A stretch of 64,000 nt of DNA from Lachnospiraceae bacterium (GTDB lineage Bacteria > Bacillota > Clostridia > Lachnospirales > Lachnospiraceae). Under the pieces are notes generated by a model. The model was not told where the DNA came from, did no database searches, and was given only the letters and a program-made list of their open reading frames with translations. The number at the start of each line of letters is the position of its first letter. Position 1 is the first letter of the stretch. The DNA lies in the NCBI GenBank assembly GCA_024692905.1, contig JAILLY010000006.1, positions 1 to 64,000 of the forward strand, given 5' to 3'. The translations under genes and the position numbers were made by a program. Below, piece after piece: positions 24,908 to 34,839 of this stretch.

Positions 24908-26341
24908 ATGGCAGAAAAGAAGCTTGTTGAAGCGATAACCGCAATGGAGGAAGATTTTGCGCAGTGGTACACGGATGTGGTAAAGAAGGCGGAATTACTG
25001 GATTACACGTCCGTAAAGGGCTGTATGGTCATCCGTCCTGCCGGATATGCTATCTGGGAACTCATACAGAGTCAGATGGATGAAAGATTCAAGGCAACCG
25101 GAGTAAAGAATGTCTATCTTCCCATGTTTATCCCCGAAAGCTTACTTAATAAAGAGAAAGATCACGTGGAAGGATTTGCCCCTGAGGTAGCATGGGTAAC
25201 ACACGGGGGACTTCAGCCGCTCCAGGAGAGGCTGTGCGTACGTCCGACTTCGGAAACACTTTTCTGTGATTATTACAGGAATACGGTACACAGTTACAGG
25301 GATCTTCCCCAGGTATGCAACCAGTGGTGTTCGGTAGTGCGCTGGGAGAAGGAAACAAGGCCGTTTTTAAGAAGCCGCGAATTCCTGTGGCAAGAAGGAC
25401 ATACGGCGCATGCGACGGCAGAGGAAGCTGAAGAGAGAACCCTTCAGATGCTGAATGTCTATGCCGATTTCTGTGAGCAGGTACTTGCCATACCGGTCAT
25501 CAAGGGACGAAAGACTGATAAGGAGAAATTTGCGGGAGCGGAAGCGACATACACTATAGAGGCACTTATGCACGACGGAAAGGCTCTCCAGTCCGGAACC
25601 AGTCATAATTTCGGGGACGGATTTGCCAGGGCTTTCGAAATACAGTATACGGATAAGAACAATACACTTCAGTATGTGCACCAGACGTCATGGGGAACCA
25701 CAACAAGGCTCATAGGTGCGGTTATAATGGTGCACGGAGATAATTCAGGACTTTGTCTGCCTCCGAAGATAGCGCCCACACAGGTAATGATAATTCCGAT
25801 CCAGCAGAAGAAAGAAGGCGTACTTGATAAGGCAAACGAACTGTGTGAAAGGCTTAAGAAGGTTTGCAGGGCAGATATTGATGAGACGGATAAGAGTCCC
25901 GGATGGAAGTTCTCGGAGCAGGAAATGAGAGGAATACCTCTGAGAGTGGAAGTCGGTCCCCGTGATATTGAAGAAGGAAAATGCGTGATCTGCCGCAGGG
26001 ATACAAGAGAAAAGACGGAAGTTTCCTTTGATGAGTTAGAATCAAAGGTAACGGAACTTCTTGACAGGATGCAGGTTGAAATGCTTGAAAGAGCAAGACA
26101 GCATCGTGAAAAACATACATTCATCGCTAAAGATATGGAAGAATTCAGGCGTCTTTTCAATGAAGAGACCGGATTTGTAAAGGCGATGTGGTGCGGCGAT
26201 CAGGCCTGCGAGGATGCGATAAAGGATGAACTTGCGGTAACGAGCCGCTGCATGCCTTTTGAACAGGAGCATATCGCGGATACCTGCGTCTGCTGCAATA
26301 AACCCGCAAAGAAGATGGTTTACTGGGGGAAAGCATATTAA
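24908..26341 (+). CDS. proS: Prolyl-tRNA synthetase, type 3 (archaeal/eukaryal-like)
   Basis: A 477-residue class II synthetase. It lacks the INS editing domain of the usual bacterial enzyme and has the extra C-terminal zinc-binding domain of the archaeal-like type: C-V-I-C near 357-360, and C...C-V-C-C near 452-465. The chain ends in Y as Y-W-G-K-A-Y, a hallmark of this type. Motif 2 reads [21 protein letters not shown] lies 8 nt before the ATG. It is transcribed from its own promoter. Confidence 0.95.
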   Translation: MAEKKLVEAITAMEEDFAQWYTDVVKKAELLDYTSVKGCMVIRPAGYAIWELIQSQMDERFKATGVKNVYLPMFIPESLLNKEKDHVEGFAPEVAWVTHGGLQPLQERLCVRPTSETLFCDYYRNTVHSYRDLPQVCNQWCSVVRWEKETRPFLRSREFLWQEGHTAHATAEEAEERTLQMLNVYADFCEQVLAIPVIKGRKTDKEKFAGAEATYTIEALMHDGKALQSGTSHNFGDGFARAFEIQYTDKNNTLQYVHQTSWGTTTRLIGAVIMVHGDNSGLCLPPKIAPTQVMIIPIQQKKEGVLDKANELCERLKKVCRADIDETDKSPGWKFSEQEMRGIPLRVEVGPRDIEEGKCVICRRDTREKTEVSFDELESKVTELLDRMQVEMLERARQHREKHTFIAKDMEEFRRLFNEETGFVKAMWCGDQACEDAIKDELAVTSRCMPFEQEHIADTCVCCNKPAKKMVYWGKAY

Positions 26342-26393
26342 ATTCCTTAATATATAGGGATGATCAATCTGAAGTATAAAGGAGAAAGGTATA

Positions 26394-27587
26394 ATGAAAG
26401 TACTTGTAATCAACTGTGGGAGTTCATCACTTAAGTTCCAGCTTATCGATTCCGATACGGAAAAGGTACTGGCGAAGGGTTTGTGTGAAAGGATCGGGAT
26501 CGACGGCGGAATGGTCACATACCAGCCCGAAGGCGGCGATAAGATCAAGAAAAATGCCGAAATGCCGGATCATACCGAAGCCGTAAGGCTCGTAATAGAC
26601 AGCCTTATTGATAAGGAGACGGGAGTGATATCCTCACTTGATGAAATAGGAGCTGTCGGACACCGCATAGTGCACGGAGGTGAAAGGTTCCACAGTGCGA
26701 CTCTTATAGACGAGGAAGTGATAAAGGCAATAGAAGAGTGCAACGACCTTGCGCCGCTTCATAACCCGGCAAACCTTATAGGCATAAGATCCTGCCAGAA
26801 GATAATGCCGAATGTTCCCATGGTTGCGGTATTTGATACTGCCTTCCATCAGACAATGCCCAAGAAAGCATATCTGTACGGGATACCGTATGAATATTAC
26901 GAGAAGTACAAGGTGAGAAGATACGGTTTTCACGGTACCAGTCATGAATTTGTATCAAAAAGGGCGGCTGAGTTCCTTGACAGGGATATAAACAGTTTTA
27001 AGGTAATAGTATGCCATCTCGGAAACGGAGCGAGTATCAGTGCGGTAAAGAACGGAAAATGCGTTGATACGAGTATGGGGCTTACTCCCCTTGAGGGACT
27101 GTTCATGGGAACAAGGAGCGGTGATCTTGATCCTGCGATCCTTCAGTTCATAAGCAATAAGGAACATCTTGGCATAGACGATATGCTTAATATATTAAAT
27201 AAGAAGTCGGGAGTCCTCGGTCTTTCCGGAGTATCAAGTGATTTCAGGGATCTCGGACAGGCTGCGGATGACGGAAACGAGCAGGCAAAGATCACTCTTG
27301 AAGCCTATTCCTACAGGGTTGCCAAATACATCGGTTCCTACGTCGCAGCAATGAACGGCGTTGATGCGATCGTATTTACGGCAGGCGTCGGTGAAAACAA
27401 TATCGAAGTCCGTCAGATGATAGGAGACTACCTTGGTTATCTGGGAACCGGGGTCGATAAAAAAAGGAATAATATAAGAGGTGAGGAGGCTGTGATCTCT
27501 CCCGAGGGGGCAAAGGTCAGCATCCTCGTGATACCGACGAATGAGGAACTTGCCATTGCCAGGGAGACGGTAAGGCTGGTCAGATGA
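26394..27587 (+). CDS. ackA: Acetate kinase
   Basis: A 397-residue ASKHA-fold kinase interconverting acetyl phosphate plus ADP and acetate plus ATP, which is the ATP-yielding step of acetate fermentation. Signature motifs are V-I-N-C-G-S-S-S-L-K-F at the N-terminus, the G-H-R-I-V-H-G-G motif near 89-96, and P-L-H-N-P. The usual partner pta is absent here. Instead the stop overlaps an in-frame ATG of the CCA-adding enzyme. AAGGAGA precedes the ATG. Confidence 0.96.
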   Translation: MKVLVINCGSSSLKFQLIDSDTEKVLAKGLCERIGIDGGMVTYQPEGGDKIKKNAEMPDHTEAVRLVIDSLIDKETGVISSLDEIGAVGHRIVHGGERFHSATLIDEEVIKAIEECNDLAPLHNPANLIGIRSCQKIMPNVPMVAVFDTAFHQTMPKKAYLYGIPYEYYEKYKVRRYGFHGTSHEFVSKRAAEFLDRDINSFKVIVCHLGNGASISAVKNGKCVDTSMGLTPLEGLFMGTRSGDLDPAILQFISNKEHLGIDDMLNILNKKSGVLGLSGVSSDFRDLGQAADDGNEQAKITLEAYSYRVAKYIGSYVAAMNGVDAIVFTAGVGENNIEVRQMIGDYLGYLGTGVDKKRNNIRGEEAVISPEGAKVSILVIPTNEELAIARETVRLVR

Positions 27588-27628
27588 CTGATGACACAGG
27601 AAATATAAGTTATATAAGAGGATCCCGT

Positions 27629-28984
27629 ATGCAGATCAAACTACCGGATAAGGTCAGGCTTATCATCCAAAAGTTAACAGATGAAGGCTTTGAAGCTTAT
27701 GCCGTAGGCGGATGCGTACGGGATTCTTTGTTGGGTAAAACTCCGAATGACTGGGATATAACCACTTCGGCAACGCCTCTTGAAGTAAAATCGATCTTTA
27801 GAAGAACCGTAGATACCGGGATACAGCATGGAACAGTCACTGTTTTGTTGGGTAAAGACAGCTATGAGGTTACGACTTACCGTATAGACGGTAAATATGA
27901 AGACGGAAGACATCCCAAAGAGGTCACTTACACGGCAAGTCTTGAGGAAGACCTTAAAAGGCGCGATTTTACGATAAATGCGATGGCATACAATGACATT
28001 TCGGGGCTCGTGGATAAGTTTGACGGCCTTAATGATATGCATAGAGGGATCATCAGAGCTGTCGGTGATCCTTATGAAAGGTTCGGGGAGGATGCTTTAA
28101 GGATACTAAGGGCGATAAGATTCAGTGCCCAGCTTGATTATGAGATAGATAAGGATACCCTGCAAGCCGTTTCAAAGCTCGCTCCTACACTTGAAAAGAT
28201 AAGTGCGGAACGTATAAGGGTAGAACTCCAGAAACTTATAACGTCGAAACACCCCGAAAAACTTATACTTATGAATGAAACCGGAGTATCGGGGATCATT
28301 CTTCCGGAACTGGATCTGATGATGGAAACGCCCCAAAACACACCGCATCATTGTCATGATGTCGGGATACATACCATTGAAGCACTTAAGAAGTCTGTCG
28401 GATATGACGGTGAACTTACGGAAGATGAGATAAAGATCCTCCGTCTCACAATGCTCCTGCATGATACGGGCAAGCCTGCCACAAGGATCACCGACAGTAA
28501 CGGAAGGGATCATTTCTACGGACATGAGGAGAAAAGTGAGGCGATCGCTTCCTCTGTACTCCACAGGCTTAAGTATGATAATGATACGATAAACAGGGTC
28601 AAAAGACTTGTAAAATATCATGATCTTAGGGAAGAGAATACGGAGGCAACCGTAAGAAGGATCACGGTCCTTATATCAAAAGAGCTTATGCCCGTATGGT
28701 TTCTTGTAAGACGGTGCGATATCTATGCTCAGAGCATGATGGACAGGGAGGAAAAGCTTGGTGACATCGATCTGTGCGAGAAGATCTTTAAAAAGATAAT
28801 ACAGAGAGGTGACTGTTTATCAATGAAGGAACTTGCCGTAACGGGAAGGGACCTTATGGAGATAGGATATAAAAGCGGTCCGGAACTCGGAGAGGAGCTT
28901 GACAGACTGTTTAAAAAGGTGCTTGAGGATCCGGCCTTTAATACAAAAGAAAAACTTCTTTCGATGGCCCGGAGCCACACATGA
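27629..28984 (+). CDS. cca: CCA tRNA nucleotidyltransferase with HD domain
   Basis: About 451 residues. It adds or repairs the 3' CCA end of tRNAs, which matters here because the visible tRNA genes do not encode CCA. The nucleotidyltransferase head has G-G-C-V-R-D and D-W-D-I-T-T. Then come R-R-D-F-T-I-N-A-M-A and R-I-L-R-A-I-R-F-S-A, and an HD phosphohydrolase domain (L-L-H-D-T-G-K-P). I choose the ATG at 27629, which has AGAGGAT 6 nt upstream and a family-like N-terminus. An ATG at 27584 overlapping the ackA stop would add 15 residues. Confidence 0.9.
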   Translation: MQIKLPDKVRLIIQKLTDEGFEAYAVGGCVRDSLLGKTPNDWDITTSATPLEVKSIFRRTVDTGIQHGTVTVLLGKDSYEVTTYRIDGKYEDGRHPKEVTYTASLEEDLKRRDFTINAMAYNDISGLVDKFDGLNDMHRGIIRAVGDPYERFGEDALRILRAIRFSAQLDYEIDKDTLQAVSKLAPTLEKISAERIRVELQKLITSKHPEKLILMNETGVSGIILPELDLMMETPQNTPHHCHDVGIHTIEALKKSVGYDGELTEDEIKILRLTMLLHDTGKPATRITDSNGRDHFYGHEEKSEAIASSVLHRLKYDNDTINRVKRLVKYHDLREENTEATVRRITVLISKELMPVWFLVRRCDIYAQSMMDREEKLGDIDLCEKIFKKIIQRGDCLSMKELAVTGRDLMEIGYKSGPELGEELDRLFKKVLEDPAFNTKEKLLSMARSHT

Positions 28985-29018
28985 AGCATAGATAATAGGA
29001 AGAGAAAAGGAGCAAAAC

Positions 29019-30560
29019 ATGATCGAATGGCTTAAAAAAGCAGTATTCTATGAGATTTACCCGCAGTCTTTTTGTGATTCTGACGGCGACGGGATCGGAG
29101 ATTTCAAAGGGATAATAAGCAGGCTTGATCATATTAAGGATCTTGGAGCAAATGCCCTGTGGATAAATCCCTGTTTTGATTCGCCGTTTAAGGATGCGGG
29201 ATACGATGTGCGTGACTATAAGAAGGCCGCAGAAAGATACGGAACGAATGAGGATCTTTATGAGCTGTTTAAAGAAGCCCATAAAAAAGGGATAAGGGTG
29301 CTCCTTGATCTTGTTCCCGGACATACGAGTGAAGAGCATGAATGGTTTAAGGAGAGCGGAAAGGCCGAAAAGAATCAGTATTCCGGACGCTATATCTGGT
29401 CGGATATCTGGTATGGCGGAATGAGCGGCCATCCTTATATAGGAGGAGAGTGCGACAGGAACGGGACCTATATGCTCAATTTCTTTAAATGTCAGCCTGC
29501 GCTAAATTACGGTTTTTTAAATCCTTCCAAGCCGTGGCAGAAGCCGATAGACGATCCTGACTGTATTGCAACAAGGGAAGCCATAAGAGATGTCATACGG
29601 TTCTGGCTTTCAAAGGGCTGTGACGGGTTCAGGGTGGACATGGCGGATTCGCTTGTTAAGGATGATGACGAAAAAAAGACAGGGACATGCGCGGTATGGC
29701 GTGACATCCTTGCTCCTGTAAGAAAGGAGTACCCGGAGGCTGTTTTTGTTTCGGAATGGAATGTTCCGGAGCTGTCGATCCTTTCCGCGGGATTTGATAT
29801 GGACTTTTATCTTAACTGGAACGGAAACGGATATAATTCACTTATGAGGGATTATGAGTATGAAGAAAAGGACAACAGTTATTTTCTGAAGAGCGGAAAG
29901 GGGGATATAACGGTATTTCTTAAGGAATATCTTCCGAGGTATCTGAGAACTAAGGATAAAGGATACATCTCCTTTATAACCTGTAACCATGATACTACAA
30001 GGCCGTCTTATAACCTTTCCGTTGATGAGCTTAAGGTGGCATACGCAACCCTCCTTACGCTGCCGGGAGTCCCGTTTATATATTACGGGGATGAGATAGG
30101 TATGCGGTATCTTGACGTTCCGACCAAAGAAGGCGGGTATACGCGGACCGGAAGCAGGACCCCCATGCAGTGGGATGACGGCATGAACAAGGGATTTTCC
30201 ACGGCATCCAAGGACAAGCTGTACCTGCCGGTGGATGATTCTCCCATGGCTCCGGCCGTGTCCTTACAGGAGGTTAAAGAAGATTCACTGCTTAATACGG
30301 TAAAAAAGATACTTAAAATAAGAAGAGAAATAAGCGGTCTTGATGCGGATGGCGACTTTGCCGTACTTAAAGGTGAGGCCGGGAGCCCGTTTGTGTACAG
30401 AAGGGGAAAAGCGGTATGCATAGTCAATCCCTCGGACAGTGATAAGCAGGTAATTGAAGAACTCCTTAACGGAAAGGAACAAAAACTTCTGATCGGAAAG
30501 GCAGAACTTAACGGTGATACACTCATGATAGGAGCAGGTTCATTTGTATTGTATACTTAA
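29019..30560 (+). CDS. Glycoside hydrolase family 13 alpha-glucosidase
   Basis: A 513-residue cytoplasmic (no signal peptide) alpha-amylase-superfamily enzyme, likely cleaving alpha-glucosidic bonds of imported malto- or isomalto-oligosaccharides. The barrel begins A-V-F-Y-E-I-Y-P-Q-S-F. The predicted nucleophile is D207 (G-F-R-V-D-M-A), the acid/base is E246 (V-S-E-W-N) and the stabiliser is D325 (N-H-D). The calcium-type loop D-S-D-G-D-G-I-G-D follows strand 1. It sits between cca and a PEGA membrane protein in one apparent operon. The exact linkage specificity is not determinable. Confidence 0.88.
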   Translation: MIEWLKKAVFYEIYPQSFCDSDGDGIGDFKGIISRLDHIKDLGANALWINPCFDSPFKDAGYDVRDYKKAAERYGTNEDLYELFKEAHKKGIRVLLDLVPGHTSEEHEWFKESGKAEKNQYSGRYIWSDIWYGGMSGHPYIGGECDRNGTYMLNFFKCQPALNYGFLNPSKPWQKPIDDPDCIATREAIRDVIRFWLSKGCDGFRVDMADSLVKDDDEKKTGTCAVWRDILAPVRKEYPEAVFVSEWNVPELSILSAGFDMDFYLNWNGNGYNSLMRDYEYEEKDNSYFLKSGKGDITVFLKEYLPRYLRTKDKGYISFITCNHDTTRPSYNLSVDELKVAYATLLTLPGVPFIYYGDEIGMRYLDVPTKEGGYTRTGSRTPMQWDDGMNKGFSTASKDKLYLPVDDSPMAPAVSLQEVKEDSLLNTVKKILKIRREISGLDADGDFAVLKGEAGSPFVYRRGKAVCIVNPSDSDKQVIEELLNGKEQKLLIGKAELNGDTLMIGAGSFVLYT

Positions 30561-30593
30561 GATCATAAGCCGGTGATAAGGGACGGAGAAGTA

Positions 30594-32009
30594 ATGAGAA
30601 AAGCGATCGTGCCTATTTGCGTTATCATCTTCATAATGTTTTTAGGCTGTTATCTTATCATAATGGAATATGCGAAGCAGAATGCGGCGGAAAAAGCCCG
30701 GAAAGAGACCGAAGAAGAAGCCGGGTTTATAACCGGACTGTCTGAAGGCAGTGAGGAAGGCATCCTTGCCCTGCTCATTGATATAAACGAAAAAGACCGT
30801 ATCATGGATCTTCAGGACATATCAACCGGAAAGATATATGAACTTCCGTATGAAGAAGGGATAAAGATAACAGGACAGTACGGGGACGCAATGACTCTTC
30901 CGCAGGTGACGCCCGGACAGGTATTTGAACTGTATTATTCCAGAAGCGCAAGGAAGCTTACCGAAATAAAGGTATCGGATAAAATATGGACTTATACCGG
31001 CGTTACCAGGTTTTCCTTTGACGAACGCAGGAAGGCCATGACCATAGGCGATGAAGTATATAAGTTTACCAAGGATCTCATGCTCTTTTCTCAGGGGAAG
31101 AAAGTCGGGATAATGGATATCACAGAGATGGATACCCTGATCGTCAGGGGTATTGATAAACAGATCCTGTCAGTCGTTGTTGATAAAGGGCACGGATATC
31201 TTCGCATATTAAACGATGCATACTTTGTGGGCGGCTGGATCGAGATAGGGCAGGATATAATCAAGCCGATCACTGAGGATATGCTCATACCTGTGGGTGA
31301 AGGAAGTTACACGGTAAAAGTCACAAACAGGGGTTATGCAGGTCAGGAAGATGTCACGATAGTCAGGGATAAGGAATTTCCGATAGATCTTTCGAAGATC
31401 GAGATCGAAGAAGTGGCTATAGGGCATGTCATGTTTAAGATAAATCCCGATTATGCGAGGCTTTATATCGATGATGAGATCACTGATTTTGAGGAAAGGG
31501 TTCCTCTTGAATACGGAGTACACTCCGTAAGGGTCGAATGTGCGGGATATCATACGATAGGATCCAATATAAAGGTAGGTTCGGAGTATGCCGAGATAGA
31601 TATTACAATGGATGAAGAAAGCGATGACGGCAGCAGTGCTTCATCCTCTTCATCTTCGGGTACAAGATCGTCATCCTCAACGTCCGGGACAGTCAGTTCC
31701 GACACTGTGATGCAGAATGTGTCGAATAACGGTATTTCAACATCTTCTTCATCCTCTTCGTCCTCGTCTTCAAACGTTCCCGTTATCTCCGGAACGCAGA
31801 AGATATATATAGAGCAGCCTTCCGGAGCGGAGGTATATCTTGACGGAAACTATATCGGGATAGCACCGGTCAGCACGGGTAAGGTAACGGGAGCTCATGT
31901 CATTACTCTAAGCAGGGACGGATATAAGACAAAGAGTTATACCGTAAGCATAGCAAATGACGGCAATGATGTAACATTCAGTTTTTCCGCTCTTACAAAA
32001 GAAGAGTAA
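30594..32009 (+). CDS. Membrane-anchored PEGA-domain protein
   Basis: About 471 residues. One N-terminal membrane anchor (about 4-26) is followed by a large extracytoplasmic part. Two PEGA-type beta domains are visible, one around residues 280-345 and one at the C-terminus (about 400-470) with P-S-G-A-E-V-Y-L-D-G-N-Y-I-G. They are separated by two serine-rich linkers that include a run of ten Ser. PEGA domains occur in envelope proteins and kinases and have no known enzymatic role. The ATG at 30594 has GGAG 5 nt upstream. An in-frame GTG at 30573 is less likely. Function unknown. Confidence 0.8.
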   Translation: MRKAIVPICVIIFIMFLGCYLIIMEYAKQNAAEKARKETEEEAGFITGLSEGSEEGILALLIDINEKDRIMDLQDISTGKIYELPYEEGIKITGQYGDAMTLPQVTPGQVFELYYSRSARKLTEIKVSDKIWTYTGVTRFSFDERRKAMTIGDEVYKFTKDLMLFSQGKKVGIMDITEMDTLIVRGIDKQILSVVVDKGHGYLRILNDAYFVGGWIEIGQDIIKPITEDMLIPVGEGSYTVKVTNRGYAGQEDVTIVRDKEFPIDLSKIEIEEVAIGHVMFKINPDYARLYIDDEITDFEERVPLEYGVHSVRVECAGYHTIGSNIKVGSEYAEIDITMDEESDDGSSASSSSSSGTRSSSSTSGTVSSDTVMQNVSNNGISTSSSSSSSSSSNVPVISGTQKIYIEQPSGAEVYLDGNYIGIAPVSTGKVTGAHVITLSRDGYKTKSYTVSIANDGNDVTFSFSALTKEE

Positions 32010-32033
32010 GTTTTCCCGTATAAAGGAGGGAGC

Positions 32034-32978
32034 ATGAGATATTATCTGGCACCCATGGAAGGGATAACCGGGTATATATTCAGAAATGCGCTGCATGATC
32101 ATTTCGGAGAGGGGATAGATAAATACTATACCCCTTTTCTTGTGGTACATGAAAAGATTGCAGTCGGAGGACGGGATCTAAAGGACGTGCTTCCGGCACA
32201 TAATGTGGGTATAAACCTTGTGCCCCAGATACTTACGAATGATGCGGACGGGTTTTTAAGGACGGCGGAAGGGCTTGCTGAGTTCGGATATAAAGAAGTA
32301 AACCTTAATCTGGGATGTCCTTCAAAAACTGTCGCCGGAAAGGGCCGGGGATCGGGCTTTTTGGCCGATACGGAAAAACTGGATGACTTTTTATACAGGA
32401 TATTTGAGGACGGAAGGTTCAATATATCGGTAAAAACAAGGATAGGGGTAACGGATCCGGAAGAATTCGGAGAACTGATCGGGATATTCAATAAATATCC
32501 GATCAGGGAACTGATAATACATCCGAGGGTCAGATATGAATATTATAAAGGGAAACCTCACAGAGACATATTCTATAAGTACTTTGACACTTCGGCCAAC
32601 CCTGTTTGCTACAACGGTGATATATTTTCGAAAGAAGATATGGAGGAGCTTAAGGAAGGGACAGGCGGAAGGCTTGGTGCGGTCATGATCGGCAGAGGGA
32701 TACTTATGGATCCTTCACTTATACGGACTCTTTCGGGAGGAAAGGCCTTAAGCAGAAGTGAGATTATGTCATTTCTTGACAGGATCAGGGATGATCTTTT
32801 AAGGGAAATGAGCTCGGAAAAGCAGGTACTTATGAAGCTTAAGGAATTATGGGGTTATCTCGGAAACGGATTTCCCGGGAGAAAAAAGGAACTTAAGCAG
32901 CTCCTTAAGTGCGGAAGCTTAAACGAGCTAAAGATGCTCCAGATGCAGATACTTGGAGATATGAAGGAAGTTTCCTAA
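32034..32978 (+). CDS. tRNA-dihydrouridine synthase
   Basis: A 314-residue FMN-dependent TIM-barrel enzyme reducing specific uridines in tRNA. The N-terminus Y-L-A-P-M-E-G-I-T is typical. The catalytic cysteine is C95 in N-L-G-C-P-S-K, followed by G-K-G-R-G-S-G where DusB-type enzymes have a similar glycine-rich loop. The conserved H-P-R and G-R-G motifs lie further on. The subclass (DusA, DusB or DusC) is uncertain. AAGGAGGG precedes the ATG. It is part of the ackA to 36188 gene string. Confidence 0.88.
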   Translation: MRYYLAPMEGITGYIFRNALHDHFGEGIDKYYTPFLVVHEKIAVGGRDLKDVLPAHNVGINLVPQILTNDADGFLRTAEGLAEFGYKEVNLNLGCPSKTVAGKGRGSGFLADTEKLDDFLYRIFEDGRFNISVKTRIGVTDPEEFGELIGIFNKYPIRELIIHPRVRYEYYKGKPHRDIFYKYFDTSANPVCYNGDIFSKEDMEELKEGTGGRLGAVMIGRGILMDPSLIRTLSGGKALSRSEIMSFLDRIRDDLLREMSSEKQVLMKLKELWGYLGNGFPGRKKELKQLLKCGSLNELKMLQMQILGDMKEVS

Positions 32979-33035
32979 ACGGATGTAAGGATGACGGAAA
33001 AACACAAACGACTTTAGCCGCATGAGGCTTCACAA

Positions 33036-33074
33036 CCCCACGAAACTATGGTATTTTATTACCGTGACGCGGGG
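33036..33074 (+). other. Structured leader before the PTPS-related membrane protein
   Basis: CCCC (33036-33039) pairs with GGGG (33071-33074), and an inner GGTA/TACC stem (33050-33053 with 33060-33063) lies between. The hairpin ends 5 nt before the Shine-Dalgarno GGGAG of the gene at 33088. No known riboswitch class is matched convincingly. Confidence 0.35.
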
Positions 33075-33087
33075 AAACGGGAGTTAT

Positions 33088-34839
33088 ATGAGTATCAGGG
33101 AATATTATAAAAACAGAAAGAATCAGATGATCACGGCGGTGTTCCTTATCACTGTCTTTATCGCATGTTCGCCGCTTATCTCAAGGTATTGCATAAACGG
33201 CCATGATCTTGAATATCATCTGTTAAGGATAGAAAGCCTTAAAGAGGGCATAAGGATGGGGAAGCCCTTTCTTAAGGTAAACACGCTGTTTTTCGGAAAT
33301 GCAGGGTATGCAAGTTCCATGTTTTATCCGGATTTTCTTCTGTATATACCTGCTTTGTTAAGGGTACTTGGTGTATCAATAAATGCATCCTATCATATCT
33401 TTGTTGCTCTTAGTATAATCCTGTGTTATCTCTCGGTTTACTTTTGCGTTAAGGGAATGACGGATTCGGCTTATGGCGGGATGATAGCCGCTGTCACGCT
33501 GACTCTTGCCCAATATCATCTTGACGATATCTATGTAAGGGGAGCGGTCGGGGAGTATACGGCATTCATTTTTATCCCGATAGCGGTTTACGGTATATAT
33601 AACGCGGTCTTTGAGGAAATGGATAAACCGCAGCTGTTCGTTGCAGGGTATGCCGGTCTGATCCTTTGTCATACAACGACATTTTTGATGTGTACCGTAT
33701 TTGGTGTGCTAATCCTGCTTTTAAGATCAAAAAAGACCATACTTAACGGAAAGGTCCTGGTACGTCTGCTCATTTCGACGGCAGCGGTGCTCTTGCTTAC
33801 CGCATATTACTGGATCCCGATGCTTGAACAGTTCAGCCGTGCGAGGTTCTATATAAGTACACCCTGGGTTATGCCGGATGATGCAGCGGTAACGTTCCTT
33901 TCGATATTCGGATCCGGTTTTCCTGCCATGGGCTGTGTGTGCGTGCTCGTTCTGATCCCGAGGATATTCATAAGGAAGAAAGCAAAGCAGGCAGAGTCAG
34001 AGGCCGATACGGGCCGCGTCAGGGAAACGGAGATAATAGAGTATGCGGATCTTCTTATCGCAGCAGGTGCGGTATTTACCGTTCTTGCGAGTGATATCAT
34101 CCCCTGGGGAAGGATAGGGAGATACTTAAGCATGATCCAGTTTCCGTGGAGGTTCTTTATCATGGGTACATCGTTGTTTTCCGTGGCAGCGGGACTTATA
34201 TTCTCGCGGGTCGCGGGGGATGATGAAGATGTTGCCAAACTGTGGGTGTTTGATAAGGAAGCTGATTCGACCACAGTAAGCGCAGGTGCCGTGATCTTAT
34301 GTATTCTCCTTATAATAAACGGGATAAGCGGATTTGGTATATTAAACGGAAATTCCCAGGGCTACTATGATTATTCGGATGACTATTATTCTTATAAGCC
34401 GTTTACTGCAGGTGTGATCGCGGGAGAGTGGCTTCCGCAAACCGTAACGGACAGGAGTACTCTTATTGATGACAGCGAAAGGATGATAGCGGATGACGGC
34501 AGTGAGGTTGATTTTGTAAGGATAAAGAATTCAATAGAAGCAGATTTAAAGAGCAGTTACGGATATGTTGACGTGCCCTTTATCTATTATTACGGATATA
34601 CCGCCCGGATCACCGATGCAAACGGCAAAACGGAAAGCCTTGAGGTAACGGGGGAAGGCCGTAACGGTATGTGCAGGGTCTATACCAAAGATCACGGAAA
34701 GGGTGTGCTTAAGGTCACCTACAGCCTTACACCTTTATCGGTCTTCTCGGTAATACTGAGCCTGTTGACGGCTGCAGCGGCGGTATCGGTATATATATTC
34801 AGAAAAAAGAAAAACAAAAAGGTGCTTAAGAAAGCATGA
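33088..34839 (+). CDS. PTPS-related (PF10131-like) polytopic membrane protein, GT-C-like
   Basis: About 583 residues with roughly ten membrane helices and an extracytoplasmic C-terminal part, ending in one last helix and a Lys-rich tail. The loop after helix 1 reads N-G-H-D-L-E-Y-H-L-L-R-I-E-S-L-K-E-G, characteristic of the family called 6-pyruvoyl-tetrahydropterin-synthase-related, which is actually a GT-C-type membrane fold. A role in exporting or transferring a sugar to a surface polymer is plausible but unproven. I prefer the ATG at 33088, with GGGAG 4 nt upstream, over an ATG at 33022. It overlaps the next gene by 4 nt. Confidence 0.72.
   Translation: MSIREYYKNRKNQMITAVFLITVFIACSPLISRYCINGHDLEYHLLRIESLKEGIRMGKPFLKVNTLFFGNAGYASSMFYPDFLLYIPALLRVLGVSINASYHIFVALSIILCYLSVYFCVKGMTDSAYGGMIAAVTLTLAQYHLDDIYVRGAVGEYTAFIFIPIAVYGIYNAVFEEMDKPQLFVAGYAGLILCHTTTFLMCTVFGVLILLLRSKKTILNGKVLVRLLISTAAVLLLTAYYWIPMLEQFSRARFYISTPWVMPDDAAVTFLSIFGSGFPAMGCVCVLVLIPRIFIRKKAKQAESEADTGRVRETEIIEYADLLIAAGAVFTVLASDIIPWGRIGRYLSMIQFPWRFFIMGTSLFSVAAGLIFSRVAGDDEDVAKLWVFDKEADSTTVSAGAVILCILLIINGISGFGILNGNSQGYYDYSDDYYSYKPFTAGVIAGEWLPQTVTDRSTLIDDSERMIADDGSEVDFVRIKNSIEADLKSSYGYVDVPFIYYYGYTARITDANGKTESLEVTGEGRNGMCRVYTKDHGKGVLKVTYSLTPLSVFSVILSLLTAAAAVSVYIFRKKKNKKVLKKA

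Noticed and set aside
33001..33087. A c-di-GMP-I (GEMM) riboswitch
   Set aside because: GTGACGC is present, but the conserved AAAGCC receptor and tetraloop strand are missing.
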